DNA of 8,561 nucleotides from Desulfobacteraceae bacterium (GTDB lineage: Bacteria; Desulfobacterota; DSM-4660; Desulfatiglandales; Desulfatiglandaceae). The notes beneath the pieces are model-generated. The model saw nothing but the letters and a program-made list of their open reading frames with translations. It was not told where the DNA came from and did not search any database. A program made the translations under genes and the position numbers. The DNA is taken from contig CP070700.1 in the NCBI GenBank assembly GCA_020349865.1, positions 3,041,352 to 3,049,912 on the forward strand, given 5' to 3'. Positions 1-5,886 of the stretch are shown in pieces (positions within the stretch are counted from its first letter, which is position 1; each line of letters starts with the position of its first letter).

Positions 1-170
1 AGATTGAAACATGGGCTAAGCAGATCCTGGCCTATGTGGAAGAGGGGGACATGCTACGTACCCAATTAGCAGGGGTGAAGAAGCTGGCACGATATCAGCC
101 CATTGACACTGTGTCACTTAAAAGGGAAATTGCCGACAGGGTTATCGAACTGGAATCATATCCCTTCTAA
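1..170 (+). CDS. C-terminal fragment of a gene, possibly acyl-CoA dehydrogenase
   Basis: An open frame enters from the left edge (first full codon at base 3) and ends with TAA at 168-170, leaving 55 residues. The fragment is polar and apparently helical, with EEGDMLRTQLAGVKKLARYQ near its middle and the ending IELESYPF. That 'GDMLR.QLA..KKL..Y.P..T..L.R.IA..VIE' pattern resembles, from memory, the extreme C-terminal helix of acyl-CoA dehydrogenases in fatty- or aromatic-acid-degrading deltaproteobacteria. No catalytic or flavin-binding residues fall in the fragment, so the assignment is tentative. The coding call itself is firmer: the frame is uninterrupted and a strong intrinsic terminator starts 25 bases after the stop. 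It reads as the last gene of a plus-strand unit and has no evident link to the EF-G gene downstream. Confidence 0.55.
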   Translation, partial: IETWAKQILAYVEEGDMLRTQLAGVKKLARYQPIDTVSLKREIADRVIELESYPF

Positions 171-194
171 ATCTTCAATCATTGGTGTATAAAT

Positions 195-227
195 AAAAGA
201 GGGTCTGCTGCCGCAGACCCTCTTTTT
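195..227 (+). terminator. Rho-independent terminator after the left-edge gene
   Basis: A perfect 14-bp stem pairs 195-208 with 213-226 around the loop TGCC. The GC core is GGGTCTGC/GCAGACCC. An A-tract precedes the core and a T-run follows (TTTTT at 223-227), so it could work in either direction. It closes the transcript of the gene ending at 170. The facing gene on the minus strand, if any, is not within range, so plus-strand termination is the natural reading. Confidence 0.9.
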
Positions 228-290
228 AATTGAATTAACGCATTGCGTGTTTTGGGTTGTGAGTTATGAGTGGGAAGATGTTTTGTAATA

Positions 291-358
291 GTTCACCTGT
301 TAAAAAAACCTTTAGAAAGGATTACAGGATAAATAAGATTTTTTATGTCCTGTGCATC
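291..358 (+). repeat. Direct repeat copy A (partner at 2678-2744)
   Basis: This stretch begins GTTCAC, contains GATTACAGGAT at 320-330, and ends with CATC. It aligns with 2678-2744 almost without gaps (one base shorter there). In the first 40 aligned positions I count 32 identities. The two copies lie on either side of the EF-G gene in the same orientation. The core ACAGGAT also recurs at 479-485. It resembles the widespread 'ACAGGAT...ATCCTGT' intergenic repeats of environmental bacteria. No coding potential is visible. Confidence 0.6.
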
Positions 359-478
359 TTTAATCATAATCCTGTGTTATAGAAATAATGTCCATTCTCC
401 TAAACATTCATGGTCATTGTTGGGCGAATCATTACAGCTTCATTATGTAAATAATACCAATAATAAGTTCTCTTAAAA

Positions 479-538
479 ACAGGATATATGTTTGGATTTA
501 CAAGATAAAAACAATTTAACCCATCCTGTTTATCCTGT
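479..538. repeat. Inverted ACAGGATA/TATCCTGT repeat
   Basis: ACAGGATA at 479-486 and its exact reverse complement TATCCTGT at 531-538 bracket an AT-rich 44-bp centre. An extra CATCCTGT lies at 522-529, just inside the right arm. It belongs to the same sequence family as the direct repeat at 291-358 and is probably a degenerate dispersed repeat. The rest of 171-605, apart from the terminator and the hairpin at 558-594, is AT-rich DNA in which I see no gene and no convincing promoter. Confidence 0.5.
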
Positions 539-557
539 CAAAAAAAGTAGCTGAGCC

Positions 558-594
558 ATTGCGAGGTTTTGACCGGCAAGTCGAAACTCGCAAT
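558..594 (+). other. Long hairpin in the leader of the EF-G gene
   Basis: ATTGCGA (558-564) pairs with TCGCAAT (588-594), and GTTTTGAC (566-573) pairs with GTCGAAAC (580-587) with one G.U pair. The loop is CGGCAA and G565 is a single bulge, giving about 15 bp in all. No T-run follows, so it is not an intrinsic terminator. It ends 13 bases before the ribosome binding site of the EF-G gene. It could be an mRNA-leader structure, a protein-binding palindrome, or simply another REP-like repeat. Confidence 0.6.
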
Positions 595-607
595 ATGCGA
601 TTCGAAT

Positions 608-611
608 GAGG
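608..611 (+). promoter_or_regulatory. Ribosome binding site that fixes the EF-G start
   Basis: GAGG at 608-611 lies six bases before the ATG at 618, normal Shine-Dalgarno spacing. It overlaps an in-frame upstream ATG at 606, which has no comparable site of its own. This favours 618 over 606 as the real start. Confidence 0.6.
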
Positions 612-617
612 TTTTTA

Positions 618-2678
618 ATGACTAACGATATTCAAAAACTAAGAAACATAGGTATAAGTGCCCATATTGATTCGGGAAAGACCACTCTGACAGAAAGAAT
701 CCTCTACTACACAAAACGGATTTTTGCCATTCACGAGGTAAAGGGCAAAGATGGGGTGGGGGCTACCATGGATTCCATGGAACTGGAACGAGAGAGGGGA
801 ATCACCATCGCCTCGGCTGCCACCCATTGTGAATGGAAAGGGCACAGGATCAATATCATCGATACCCCCGGTCATGTGGACTTCACCATTGAAGTAGAGC
901 GTGCCCTCAGGGTTATGGATGGGGCAGTCTTGATTCTTTGCGCCGTTGGAGGCGTTCAGTCCCAATCCATAACCGTGGATCGGCAGATGAATCGATACAA
1001 GGTCCCACGGATGGCTTTTATCAATAAATGTGATCGATCAGGGGCCGACCCTTTTAAGATCGTGGGACAGCTGCGCGACAAGCTTAACCATAACGCTGTT
1101 CTCATGCAAATCCCCATAGGCCTTGAAGACAGTTTCTCCGGCGTTGTGGACTTGGTTTCCATGAAGGCTCATTATTTTGAAGGGGCCAATGGGGAAGAGG
1201 TCAGAACAGGAGAAATCCCTGCCGAGATCCTTGAAAAGGCCCAGGCCCAAAGAGAAGAATTGCTGGATGCTGCATCAATGTTTTCAGATGAACTGATGGA
1301 GGCCATTCTTGAAGACAGGATCCGTGAAGATTTAATCTATGAGGCGGTGAGAGCGGGTACACTTTCAAGAAAGCTAACCCCTGTTTTTATGGGTTCGGCA
1401 TACAAAAACATAGGAGTTCAGCCGGTACTGGACGGAGTGAACCAATACCTCCCTTCACCACGTGAGGTGAAAAACGTGGCCCTTGATACTGATCACGACG
1501 AAAGGGAAGTTACCCTTACAACTGATCCGGAGATGCCGGTGGTTGCGCTGGCCTTCAAGCTTGAAGTCACACCGTACGGTCAGCTGACGTATCTCAGGAT
1601 ATATCAGGGTTCCATTGGCAAGGGGGACGATCTTATCATCACAAGGACACGGAAAAAGATCAAGGTGGGCAGGCTGGTCCGAATGCATGCTGATGAAATG
1701 GAAGACCTTGCCAGGGCCTATGCTGGGGATATTGCTGCGCTCTTTGGTGTGGACTGTCGTTCAGGGGATACCTTCACCGATGGGCGCTTGAGTTACAGCA
1801 TGTCGTCTATGTTCGTACCAGAGCCTGTTATTTCGCTGGCCATTGCGCCAAAGGATCATAAATCTCAAAACAATATGTCCAGGGCCTTGAACCGGTTTGT
1901 CAAGGAAGATCCTACCTTCAGATCCCATGTAGACCAGGAGTCCGGCGAAACCATTATATCAGGTATGGGTGAGCTCCACCTGGATGTTTATGTGGAGCGG
2001 ATGAGACGTGAGTTTAACTCTGAAGTTGAAACGGGAAATCCCCAGGTTGCATACCGAGAGGCTATTACCCATAGAACATCCTTCGACTATATTCACAAAA
2101 AGCAAACCGGTGGTTCTGGCCAATATGGTCGGGTTGCCGGATTCATTGAACCTTCTAATGACGGCGTCTATGAATTTGTCAGTCAGGTCAAGGGCGGCGT
2201 AATCCCTACCGAATTCTTGCCCGCCGTTGATAAAGGATTTCAGTCCTGTCTCAAAAAGGGTCGAGTCCTGGGATTTCCTGTTCTTGGAATGAAGGTGACT
2301 GTTAATGACGGTCAGTTTCACAGCGTAGACTCATCAGAGAGGGCTTTTATGCAGGCGGCTGTAGGGGCCTTCATGCAAGCCTATATGAAAGCCAAACCGG
2401 TTATTCTCGAACCTATCATGAAGGTATCAGTCGAGTCTCCTTCTGAGTTTCAGGGAAATGTGATGGCGTCCATTAACCAACGAAGGGGGCTTATTACAAG
2501 TTCTACAGAAGACGGGACATTTACGACCGTGGAAGCCGAAGCCCCATTGGCGGAGATGTTTGGTTATGCCACAGTGCTGAGATCCCTTACCCAGGGGAAG
2601 GCAGAATTTACTATGGAATTTTCAAGGTATGCAAAAGTCCCTGAATCAATAGCTGAAGAACTAAAAAAACGAAAATAG
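618..2678 (+). CDS. fusA: Elongation factor G, mitochondrial EFG1-like (spd) type
   Basis: A cytoplasmic GTPase that drives tRNA-mRNA translocation on the ribosome. The product has 686 residues, near the usual 690-700. All G motifs are present: AHIDSGKT (15-22), RGITI (60-64), DTPGH (82-86), NKCD (136-139) and a GSA motif further on. Domain II ([17 protein letters not shown]), domain III ([12 protein letters not shown]), domain IV ([14 protein letters not shown]) and domain V ([12 protein letters not shown]) follow in order. Many segments match mitochondrial EF-G1 as I remember it: [44 protein letters not shown] and [13 protein letters not shown]. That places it in the spdEFG1 branch known from spirochaetes, planctomycetes and deltaproteobacteria. 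The gene stands alone, away from the str operon (rpsL-rpsG-fusA-tuf), between two copies of a repeat. Start chosen at 618 from the GAGG site. Confidence 0.95.
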   Translation: MTNDIQKLRNIGISAHIDSGKTTLTERILYYTKRIFAIHEVKGKDGVGATMDSMELERERGITIASAATHCEWKGHRINIIDTPGHVDFTIEVERALRVMDGAVLILCAVGGVQSQSITVDRQMNRYKVPRMAFINKCDRSGADPFKIVGQLRDKLNHNAVLMQIPIGLEDSFSGVVDLVSMKAHYFEGANGEEVRTGEIPAEILEKAQAQREELLDAASMFSDELMEAILEDRIREDLIYEAVRAGTLSRKLTPVFMGSAYKNIGVQPVLDGVNQYLPSPREVKNVALDTDHDEREVTLTTDPEMPVVALAFKLEVTPYGQLTYLRIYQGSIGKGDDLIITRTRKKIKVGRLVRMHADEMEDLARAYAGDIAALFGVDCRSGDTFTDGRLSYSMSSMFVPEPVISLAIAPKDHKSQNNMSRALNRFVKEDPTFRSHVDQESGETIISGMGELHLDVYVERMRREFNSEVETGNPQVAYREAITHRTSFDYIHKKQTGGSGQYGRVAGFIEPSNDGVYEFVSQVKGGVIPTEFLPAVDKGFQSCLKKGRVLGFPVLGMKVTVNDGQFHSVDSSERAFMQAAVGAFMQAYMKAKPVILEPIMKVSVESPSEFQGNVMASINQRRGLITSSTEDGTFTTVEAEAPLAEMFGYATVLRSLTQGKAEFTMEFSRYAKVPESIAEELKKRK

Positions 2679-2744
2679 TTCACTTATTAAAATGACCTTG
2701 AGGCAAGATTACAGGATATCCAAGATTGTTTTATCCGGTCCATC
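2678..2744 (+). repeat. Direct repeat copy B (partner at 291-358)
   Basis: This copy starts at the last base of the EF-G stop codon. It has GTTCAC, GATTACAGGAT (2707-2717), AAGATT and the final CATC in the same order and spacing as copy A, with one base deleted near the right end. Because it abuts the stop codon, the end of the EF-G gene and the repeat boundary coincide. No T-run hairpin is present here, so it does not look like a terminator. Confidence 0.6.
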
Positions 2745-2798
2745 CATCAAAAAAATAGACGGCAAGCTGTTACCCCAATTGAGCCAAAAGGTGCTCAT

Positions 2799-2876
2799 AA
2801 ATCCCCTCTAACTCCCCTTTACAAAAGGGGAGGACTTTTGCTTCCCCCTTTAATAAAGGGGGATCGAGGGGGATTT
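2799..2876. repeat. 78-bp palindromic dispersed repeat with two hairpins
   Basis: AAATCCCC (2799-2806) and GGGGATTT (2869-2876) form the outer arms. Inside, CTCCCCTTT/AAAGGGGAG (2812-2820 with 2824-2832, loop ACA) and TCCCCCTTT/AAAGGGGGA (2843-2851 with 2855-2863, loop AAT) each form a 9-bp hairpin. The two halves are also rough reverse complements of each other. Its base composition differs strongly from its surroundings. It resembles 'AAATCCCCCTC...' repeats that I recall from many deltaproteobacterial and other environmental genomes. It may also end or protect the EF-G transcript. Confidence 0.75.
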
Positions 2877-3261
2877 TGTTTGATCTATGTGAAACGATAT
2901 GAGCCTGTTTTATAAAGTACCTATCAATGAGTTATGAAAGACGCTTTGTAGCTTTGCAAAAGCCGTGTGTGCCAACACATCTATCGAAAATCTACCGGAT
3001 GGTTTCACTCGATTGGGGTGGCAGTTCAAAATTTTGGATTCACGATGCTTTTTTCAGGATTTGATCTTACAGGATCCGATAATTATAATGGGGTGTCTTC
3101 TGCATCAATTTTTTTTTAAACGAAACGGTGAATTATTGGAGGAAGTTGAAGGATATTGCCTTGGGGTTAATAACTATGATAAGAATATATAGTATCGTTT
3201 GTCAGAATGATCTTGAGAATCGATGACCTCATATCCACCATAAACCTGCATTTTCAATCGT
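2877..3261. other. Intergenic stretch with no recognisable feature
   Basis: I see no convincing gene, hairpin or promoter. An open frame starting at a GTG at 2965 and ending at 3192 would encode 75 residues. It has no Shine-Dalgarno sequence, a composition unlike the neighbours and no motif I recognise, so it is left uncalled. CAGGAT occurs twice (3055-3060 and 3070-3075), possibly a worn copy of the ACAGGAT repeat family. Confidence 0.4.
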
Positions 3262-3390
3262 GATGAGTTCGTAAAAAGTCACGAAAGGGACGGCACAGAA
3301 AAAAGCTCCCGATGCAAGGCGCGCGAACTTGCCTGCTGGCAATCAGGTCTTTAGGAATGAGGCATACTTGCAGTACGTCGGAATGATTTA
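3262..3390. repeat. Dispersed-repeat-like element starting GATGAGTTCGTAAAAAGTC
   Basis: The stretch begins with GATGAGTTCGTAAAAAGTC (3262-3280). It continues through GGGACGGCACAGAAAAAAGC, GATGCAAGGCGCGCGAA and two GGAATGA units (3354-3360 and 3380-3386). I recall very similar sequences scattered through Desulfobacterota genomes, usually ending in the reverse complement of the first 19 bases. No such right end is visible here within 250 bases, so this copy looks truncated. The GC-rich block 3300-3340 contrasts with its flanks. No coding potential is evident on either strand. Confidence 0.55.
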
Positions 3391-3488
3391 CCCTGTTAAA
3401 TATTGTTGTCACATTGGATTTCTCCAGGTAAGCGCCCATCGATCACACGGAGTAGTAGGAATCAATGTGTAACGATTTAACAGGGCAA
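3387..3488. repeat. 102-bp inverted repeat with about 30-bp arms
   Basis: The left arm 3387-3421 and right arm 3458-3488 are reverse complements with a few small gaps. CCCTGTTAAAT (3391-3401) matches ATTTAACAGGG (3475-3485) exactly, and CACATTGGATT matches AATCAATGTG apart from one extra base. The central 36 bases include CCATCGATCACACGG. Length and structure fit a miniature inverted-repeat element or a remnant of one. It sits less than 100 bases before the rlpA start. Confidence 0.55.
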
Positions 3489-3505
3489 GGGTGAAGGGCA
3501 ACGCA

Positions 3506-3546
3506 GCCCTTCGGCTATGCTCAGGGCCGCGAGCCTGTCGAGCGGC
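3506..3546. repeat. GC-rich imperfect palindrome before rlpA
   Basis: TCGGCTATGCTC (3511-3522) and GAGCCTGTCGA (3531-3541) are imperfect reverse complements around AGGGCCGC. The string resembles the 'CCTTCGGCTACGCTCAGG...GAGCCTGTCGA' dispersed repeat that I recall from many bacterial genomes. It lies 35 bases before the rlpA start, so the normal leader of that gene may have been replaced by repeat sequence. Confidence 0.45.
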
Positions 3547-3580
3547 AGATGGACCTTTCACGAAGCCGTCAATATTAAAA

Positions 3581-4366
3581 ATGAAAAGGCCCTTAATCTT
3601 ATACCTGTGCCTCCTCTTATGCCTCCTCGCATGTGCCCGTGAAACACATTACGTCAGAACCGTTAAACCACCTCCTAAAAAGATCATTGTTCTGCCTGAA
3701 AAGATTGAAGAACCCGCCCTTAAGCCTTATGAAGTCCACGGGGTGCGATATTATCCACTGCCCGATTCAGAAGGTTTTAAGCAGGTTGGGGAGGCGTCAT
3801 GGTACGGGGGAAAGTTCCACGGACGACGCACATCCAGCGGTGAGATTTTTGATATGCACAAAGATAGCGCTGCACATAAGACCCTTCCTTTTGATACTTA
3901 TGTTAAGGTTGTAAATCTTTCCAACAACAGGCAGATCATCGTGAGAATAAATGACCGTGGACCTTTTATGAAGGGGAGGATCATCGACCTATCATATGGC
4001 GCCGCAAAGAAAATCGGCTTGGTCGGTCCGGGCGTGGCTAAGGTTAAAATAGCAGCCCTCGGCAAAAAAGTCGGTGAACTGAAAACGCCTGGCGGGGTCA
4101 AACCTGTGGTAGAGATCGGTGATTTGGATAGGGGTGTGTTTACAGTTCAAGTAGGTGCTTTCAAAGACAAGTTTAATGCCCTCGGACTCGCCGAGCGCCT
4201 GAAGGTGATATTCGACCACGTCGAGGTGACAGTCTATGATGACAAAGAAAGAGGCACCCTCCACAGGGTGAGGGTGTCAAAATCAAGCACATTAACCAAA
4301 GCCGGTATAGTGGAAAAAAGGCTGAAAAGTATGGGTTTTGAAGGGGCGTTTGTCGTAAGCCTATAG
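3581..4366 (+). CDS. rlpA: RlpA-family septal ring lipoprotein, DPBB plus SPOR domains
   Basis: The product (261 residues) is a predicted outer-membrane lipoprotein. MKRPLILYLCLLLCLLACAR has a lipobox LLAC with the acylated Cys at 18. A proline-rich linker (about 26-65) follows, then the double-psi beta-barrel (about 70-157) with GEASWYG, TSSGE (E88), AAHKTLPF (H99) and INDRGPF (D125). The C-terminus (about 186-261, from VFTVQVGAFKDKFNALGLAE) is a SPOR domain, which in this family binds glycan strands lacking stem peptides at the septum. E88 and H99 correspond to the residues needed for lytic transglycosylase activity in characterised RlpA, so activity is plausible but inferred. The frame is open back to a GTG at 3491, but that extension is repeat sequence and the signal peptide fixes 3581. 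No good Shine-Dalgarno sequence precedes it. The gene is monocistronic and convergent with ihfA. Confidence 0.92.
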   Translation: MKRPLILYLCLLLCLLACARETHYVRTVKPPPKKIIVLPEKIEEPALKPYEVHGVRYYPLPDSEGFKQVGEASWYGGKFHGRRTSSGEIFDMHKDSAAHKTLPFDTYVKVVNLSNNRQIIVRINDRGPFMKGRIIDLSYGAAKKIGLVGPGVAKVKIAALGKKVGELKTPGGVKPVVEIGDLDRGVFTVQVGAFKDKFNALGLAERLKVIFDHVEVTVYDDKERGTLHRVRVSKSSTLTKAGIVEKRLKSMGFEGAFVVSL

Positions 4367-4444
4367 GCAAGGACTTTCTTAATCGGAGCCGTCAAATCTG
4401 ACATTGATCCGGGCGTCAAAATGTTAACTTAGTTTGTGCAAGCC

Positions 4445-4729
4445 CTAAGCCTGATTGATTTTATTTCGAAGAACTCCAGAGGTCTTAAAAACAACCACCC
4501 TCCTTGCTCTCAACTGGAGGTCTTCGGTGGTCTGCGGGTTCCTGCCCCTTCTTGCTGACTTCTCTTTGACCACCAACTTGCCAAACCCGCTGATCAGTAT
4601 GTCTTCTCCATTTTCCAGGGATTGCTTCATAATCTCGAGAAGCCTTTCGACGACGATCCGGGAATGGCTTTTACTGAGTCCGACCTGATTGTAAATACTA
4701 TCGATGATCTTTTCTTTGGTCAAGGCCAC
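4445..4729 (-). CDS. ihfA: Integration host factor subunit alpha
   Basis: A small DNA-binding and DNA-bending protein of the HU/IHF family, 94 residues, the usual length. It opens with MALTKEKIIDSIY and has the beta-arm signature GFGKLVVKEKSARRGRNPQT, where the proline of GRNP (P65) would intercalate in the minor groove. The ending LRARRVVVFKTSGVLRNKIN, with the ARRVV motif, favours IHF alpha over HU or IHF beta. As IHF it would pair with a beta subunit encoded elsewhere and serve recombination, replication and sigma-54 promoters. The start codon is GTG, supported by GAGGAGG at 4737-4743. The gene lies 93 bases downstream of coaD on the same strand, with a likely promoter of its own. Distinguishing it from an HU-like paralogue rests on motifs remembered, not on a search. 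Confidence 0.9.
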   Translation of the reverse strand: MALTKEKIIDSIYNQVGLSKSHSRIVVERLLEIMKQSLENGEDILISGFGKLVVKEKSARRGRNPQTTEDLQLRARRVVVFKTSGVLRNKINQA

Positions 4730-4736
4730 CTTTGAT

Positions 4737-4743
4737 CCTCCTC
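4737..4743 (-). promoter_or_regulatory. Strong Shine-Dalgarno supporting the GTG start of ihfA
   Basis: On the minus strand GAGGAGG lies seven bases before the GTG at 4729-4727. This near-perfect site supports the GTG as the start and predicts efficient translation. Confidence 0.75.
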
Positions 4744-4797
4744 AATTCTTGTTCATTAATGGAAAAGCAATATCAGTTTGGATTTTATTGAGTGATA

Positions 4798-4826
4798 AAT
4801 ATGGCTTATGCCGAAAGGCGTGTCAA
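4798..4826 (-). promoter_or_regulatory. Putative sigma-70 promoter of ihfA
   Basis: Reading the minus strand, a perfect -35 TTGACA (4826-4821) is followed after 17 bases by CATATT (4803-4798), which matches the -10 consensus at four of six positions. The -35 overlaps the coaD stop codon. Transcription would start about 60 bases before the ihfA GTG. A small hairpin (ACGCC/GGCAT, loop TTTC) lies in the spacer. The call is by eye only. Confidence 0.4.
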
Positions 4827-5320
4827 GTATTTTTTGAGTACCCAAATTTTTCTTTCAATTTTTCGTTTACCAACTTAGGAACAAGGCCACTTATGTCCCC
4901 TCCAAAGCTTGCTGCCTCTTTAATGATGGTGGAACTTGTGTAAAACCATTTATAATCGGTCATAAGGAAAATAGACTGAACATCACGATTTAGTTTTCGG
5001 TTCATGAGGGCCAACTGGAATTCATATTCAAAATCGGAGAGGGCCCGTAGACCTCTAATAACCACGTTTGAGTTTTTTTTAACTGCGTAATCAACCAGCA
5101 AGCCATCAAAGGAGTCCACCTCAACATTGTTTTGATGTTTAAGAGACTGCCGTATCATATAAATCCTTTCCTCAGTGGAAAAAAGCGGGGCTTTCTGAGG
5201 GTTTTTTAAAATGGCAATAATCAGTTTGTCAAATATCTTTAAGGCCCGTGCTACAATACTCAAATGCCCGTTGGTTATCGGGTCAAAGAAACCAGGATAA
5301 ATAGCTTTTTTTTCACTCAT
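4823..5320 (-). CDS. coaD: Phosphopantetheine adenylyltransferase (CoaD)
   Basis: It catalyses the fourth step of coenzyme A synthesis, ATP plus 4'-phosphopantetheine giving dephospho-CoA and pyrophosphate, in the cytoplasm. Length is 165 residues, typical for bacterial CoaD. The nucleotidyltransferase start YPGFFDPITNGH (8-19) contains the TxGH motif. NPQKAPLFSTEER (40-52), VIRGLRALSDFEYEFQLA (87-104) and YTSSTIIKE (127-135) are family blocks contacting substrate and ATP. PGFFDP replaces the commoner PGSFDP, a mild variation. The start ATG has GAGG seven bases upstream (5328-5331), inside the last codons of rsmD. Only two bases separate it from the rsmD stop, so the two genes are surely cotranscribed and probably translationally coupled. 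The rsmD-coaD pairing is common in bacteria. Confidence 0.97.
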   Translation of the reverse strand: MSEKKAIYPGFFDPITNGHLSIVARALKIFDKLIIAILKNPQKAPLFSTEERIYMIRQSLKHQNNVEVDSFDGLLVDYAVKKNSNVVIRGLRALSDFEYEFQLALMNRKLNRDVQSIFLMTDYKWFYTSSTIIKEAASFGGDISGLVPKLVNEKLKEKFGYSKNT

Positions 5321-5322
5321 TA

Positions 5323-5880
5323 TTAAGCCTCGTATGCGTACACGCTGATTTTTGTATCCCCATATAATCGGGCATCCACCATTTCAAGATTTCCAAAGGA
5401 GACTGGCAGTTTTTCGGTTTTCGATGATTCGGCAACTACCCGTGATTTGGATGAAAGGATATCCATGGTTGGGAGTTCTCCAAGTATTAGAGGAATGAAA
5501 TTTTTTCCGTATGGCGGATCAAGAAAGACCAGATCAAATGTTTCATCCAGTAGATGATGGATCCGCTTGATTCCTTTCCTGAGATCCTGTTTTAGAATAA
5601 CATTAGTATCCCTATGTCCGTATAAATCGAGATTTTTTTGTATCAACTTGATTGATCGTGGTGAATTGTCAATAAATACTGCGTATGATGCGCCCCTGCT
5701 CAGAGTTTCAAGGCCAAGGCTTCCTGTTCCCGAGAAAAGATCAAGTACTTTGACACCGGGTAGATTTTGACCAATGATATTAAAAATGGCTTCCCGCACC
5801 TGATCAGAGGTGGGCCTGATATCCAACCCCTTGGGAGATACCAGAAGTCGGCCTTTCAGCTGGCCGCCAGTTATTCTCAT
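5323..5880 (-). CDS. rsmD: 16S rRNA (guanine-966-N2)-methyltransferase RsmD
   Basis: It transfers a methyl group from S-adenosylmethionine to N2 of G966 of 16S rRNA during small-subunit assembly. The product has 185 residues, the normal length. It begins MRITGGQLKGR, typical of the family, then RPTSDQVREAIFN (22-34). The Rossmann motif I is VLDLFSGTGSLGLE (45-58), an acidic residue follows in FIDNSP (69-74), and the catalytic DPPYG is at 121-125. The Shine-Dalgarno sequence GAGGGG (5883-5888) overlaps the pssA stop codon. Six bases separate the two genes, and coaD follows two bases after its own stop. It is the third gene of the psd-pssA-rsmD-coaD operon. Confidence 0.96.
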   Translation of the reverse strand: MRITGGQLKGRLLVSPKGLDIRPTSDQVREAIFNIIGQNLPGVKVLDLFSGTGSLGLETLSRGASYAVFIDNSPRSIKLIQKNLDLYGHRDTNVILKQDLRKGIKRIHHLLDETFDLVFLDPPYGKNFIPLILGELPTMDILSSKSRVVAESSKTEKLPVSFGNLEMVDARLYGDTKISVYAYEA

Positions 5881-5886
5881 ATCCCC

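Noticed and set aside
420..449. Possible promoter TTGGGC-18-TATGTA upstream of the EF-G gene
   Set aside because: The -10 box matches only three of six positions; not better than chance in AT-rich DNA.
606..617. In-frame upstream ATG for the EF-G gene (adds MRFL)
   Set aside because: It overlaps the GAGG ribosome binding site of the ATG at 618 and has no such site itself; the family usually begins a few residues before the RNIGI motif.
639..965. Open frame antisense to the EF-G gene (108 codons)
   Set aside because: It lies wholly within a strongly conserved gene, has no ribosome binding site or recognisable domain, and is a composition shadow. The same goes for the other antisense frames inside EF-G.
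2965..3192. 75-codon open frame starting with GTG
   Set aside because: No Shine-Dalgarno sequence, no motif recognised, AT-rich composition and repeat-laden surroundings; could be a decayed remnant but cannot be supported.
3254..3439. Minus-strand open frame of 61 codons
   Set aside because: It spans the dispersed repeat and part of the inverted repeat; open by chance.
3491..3580. N-terminal extension of RlpA by 30 residues from a GTG
   Set aside because: The extension is encoded by repeat-like DNA and would bury the lipoprotein signal peptide that starts at 3581.
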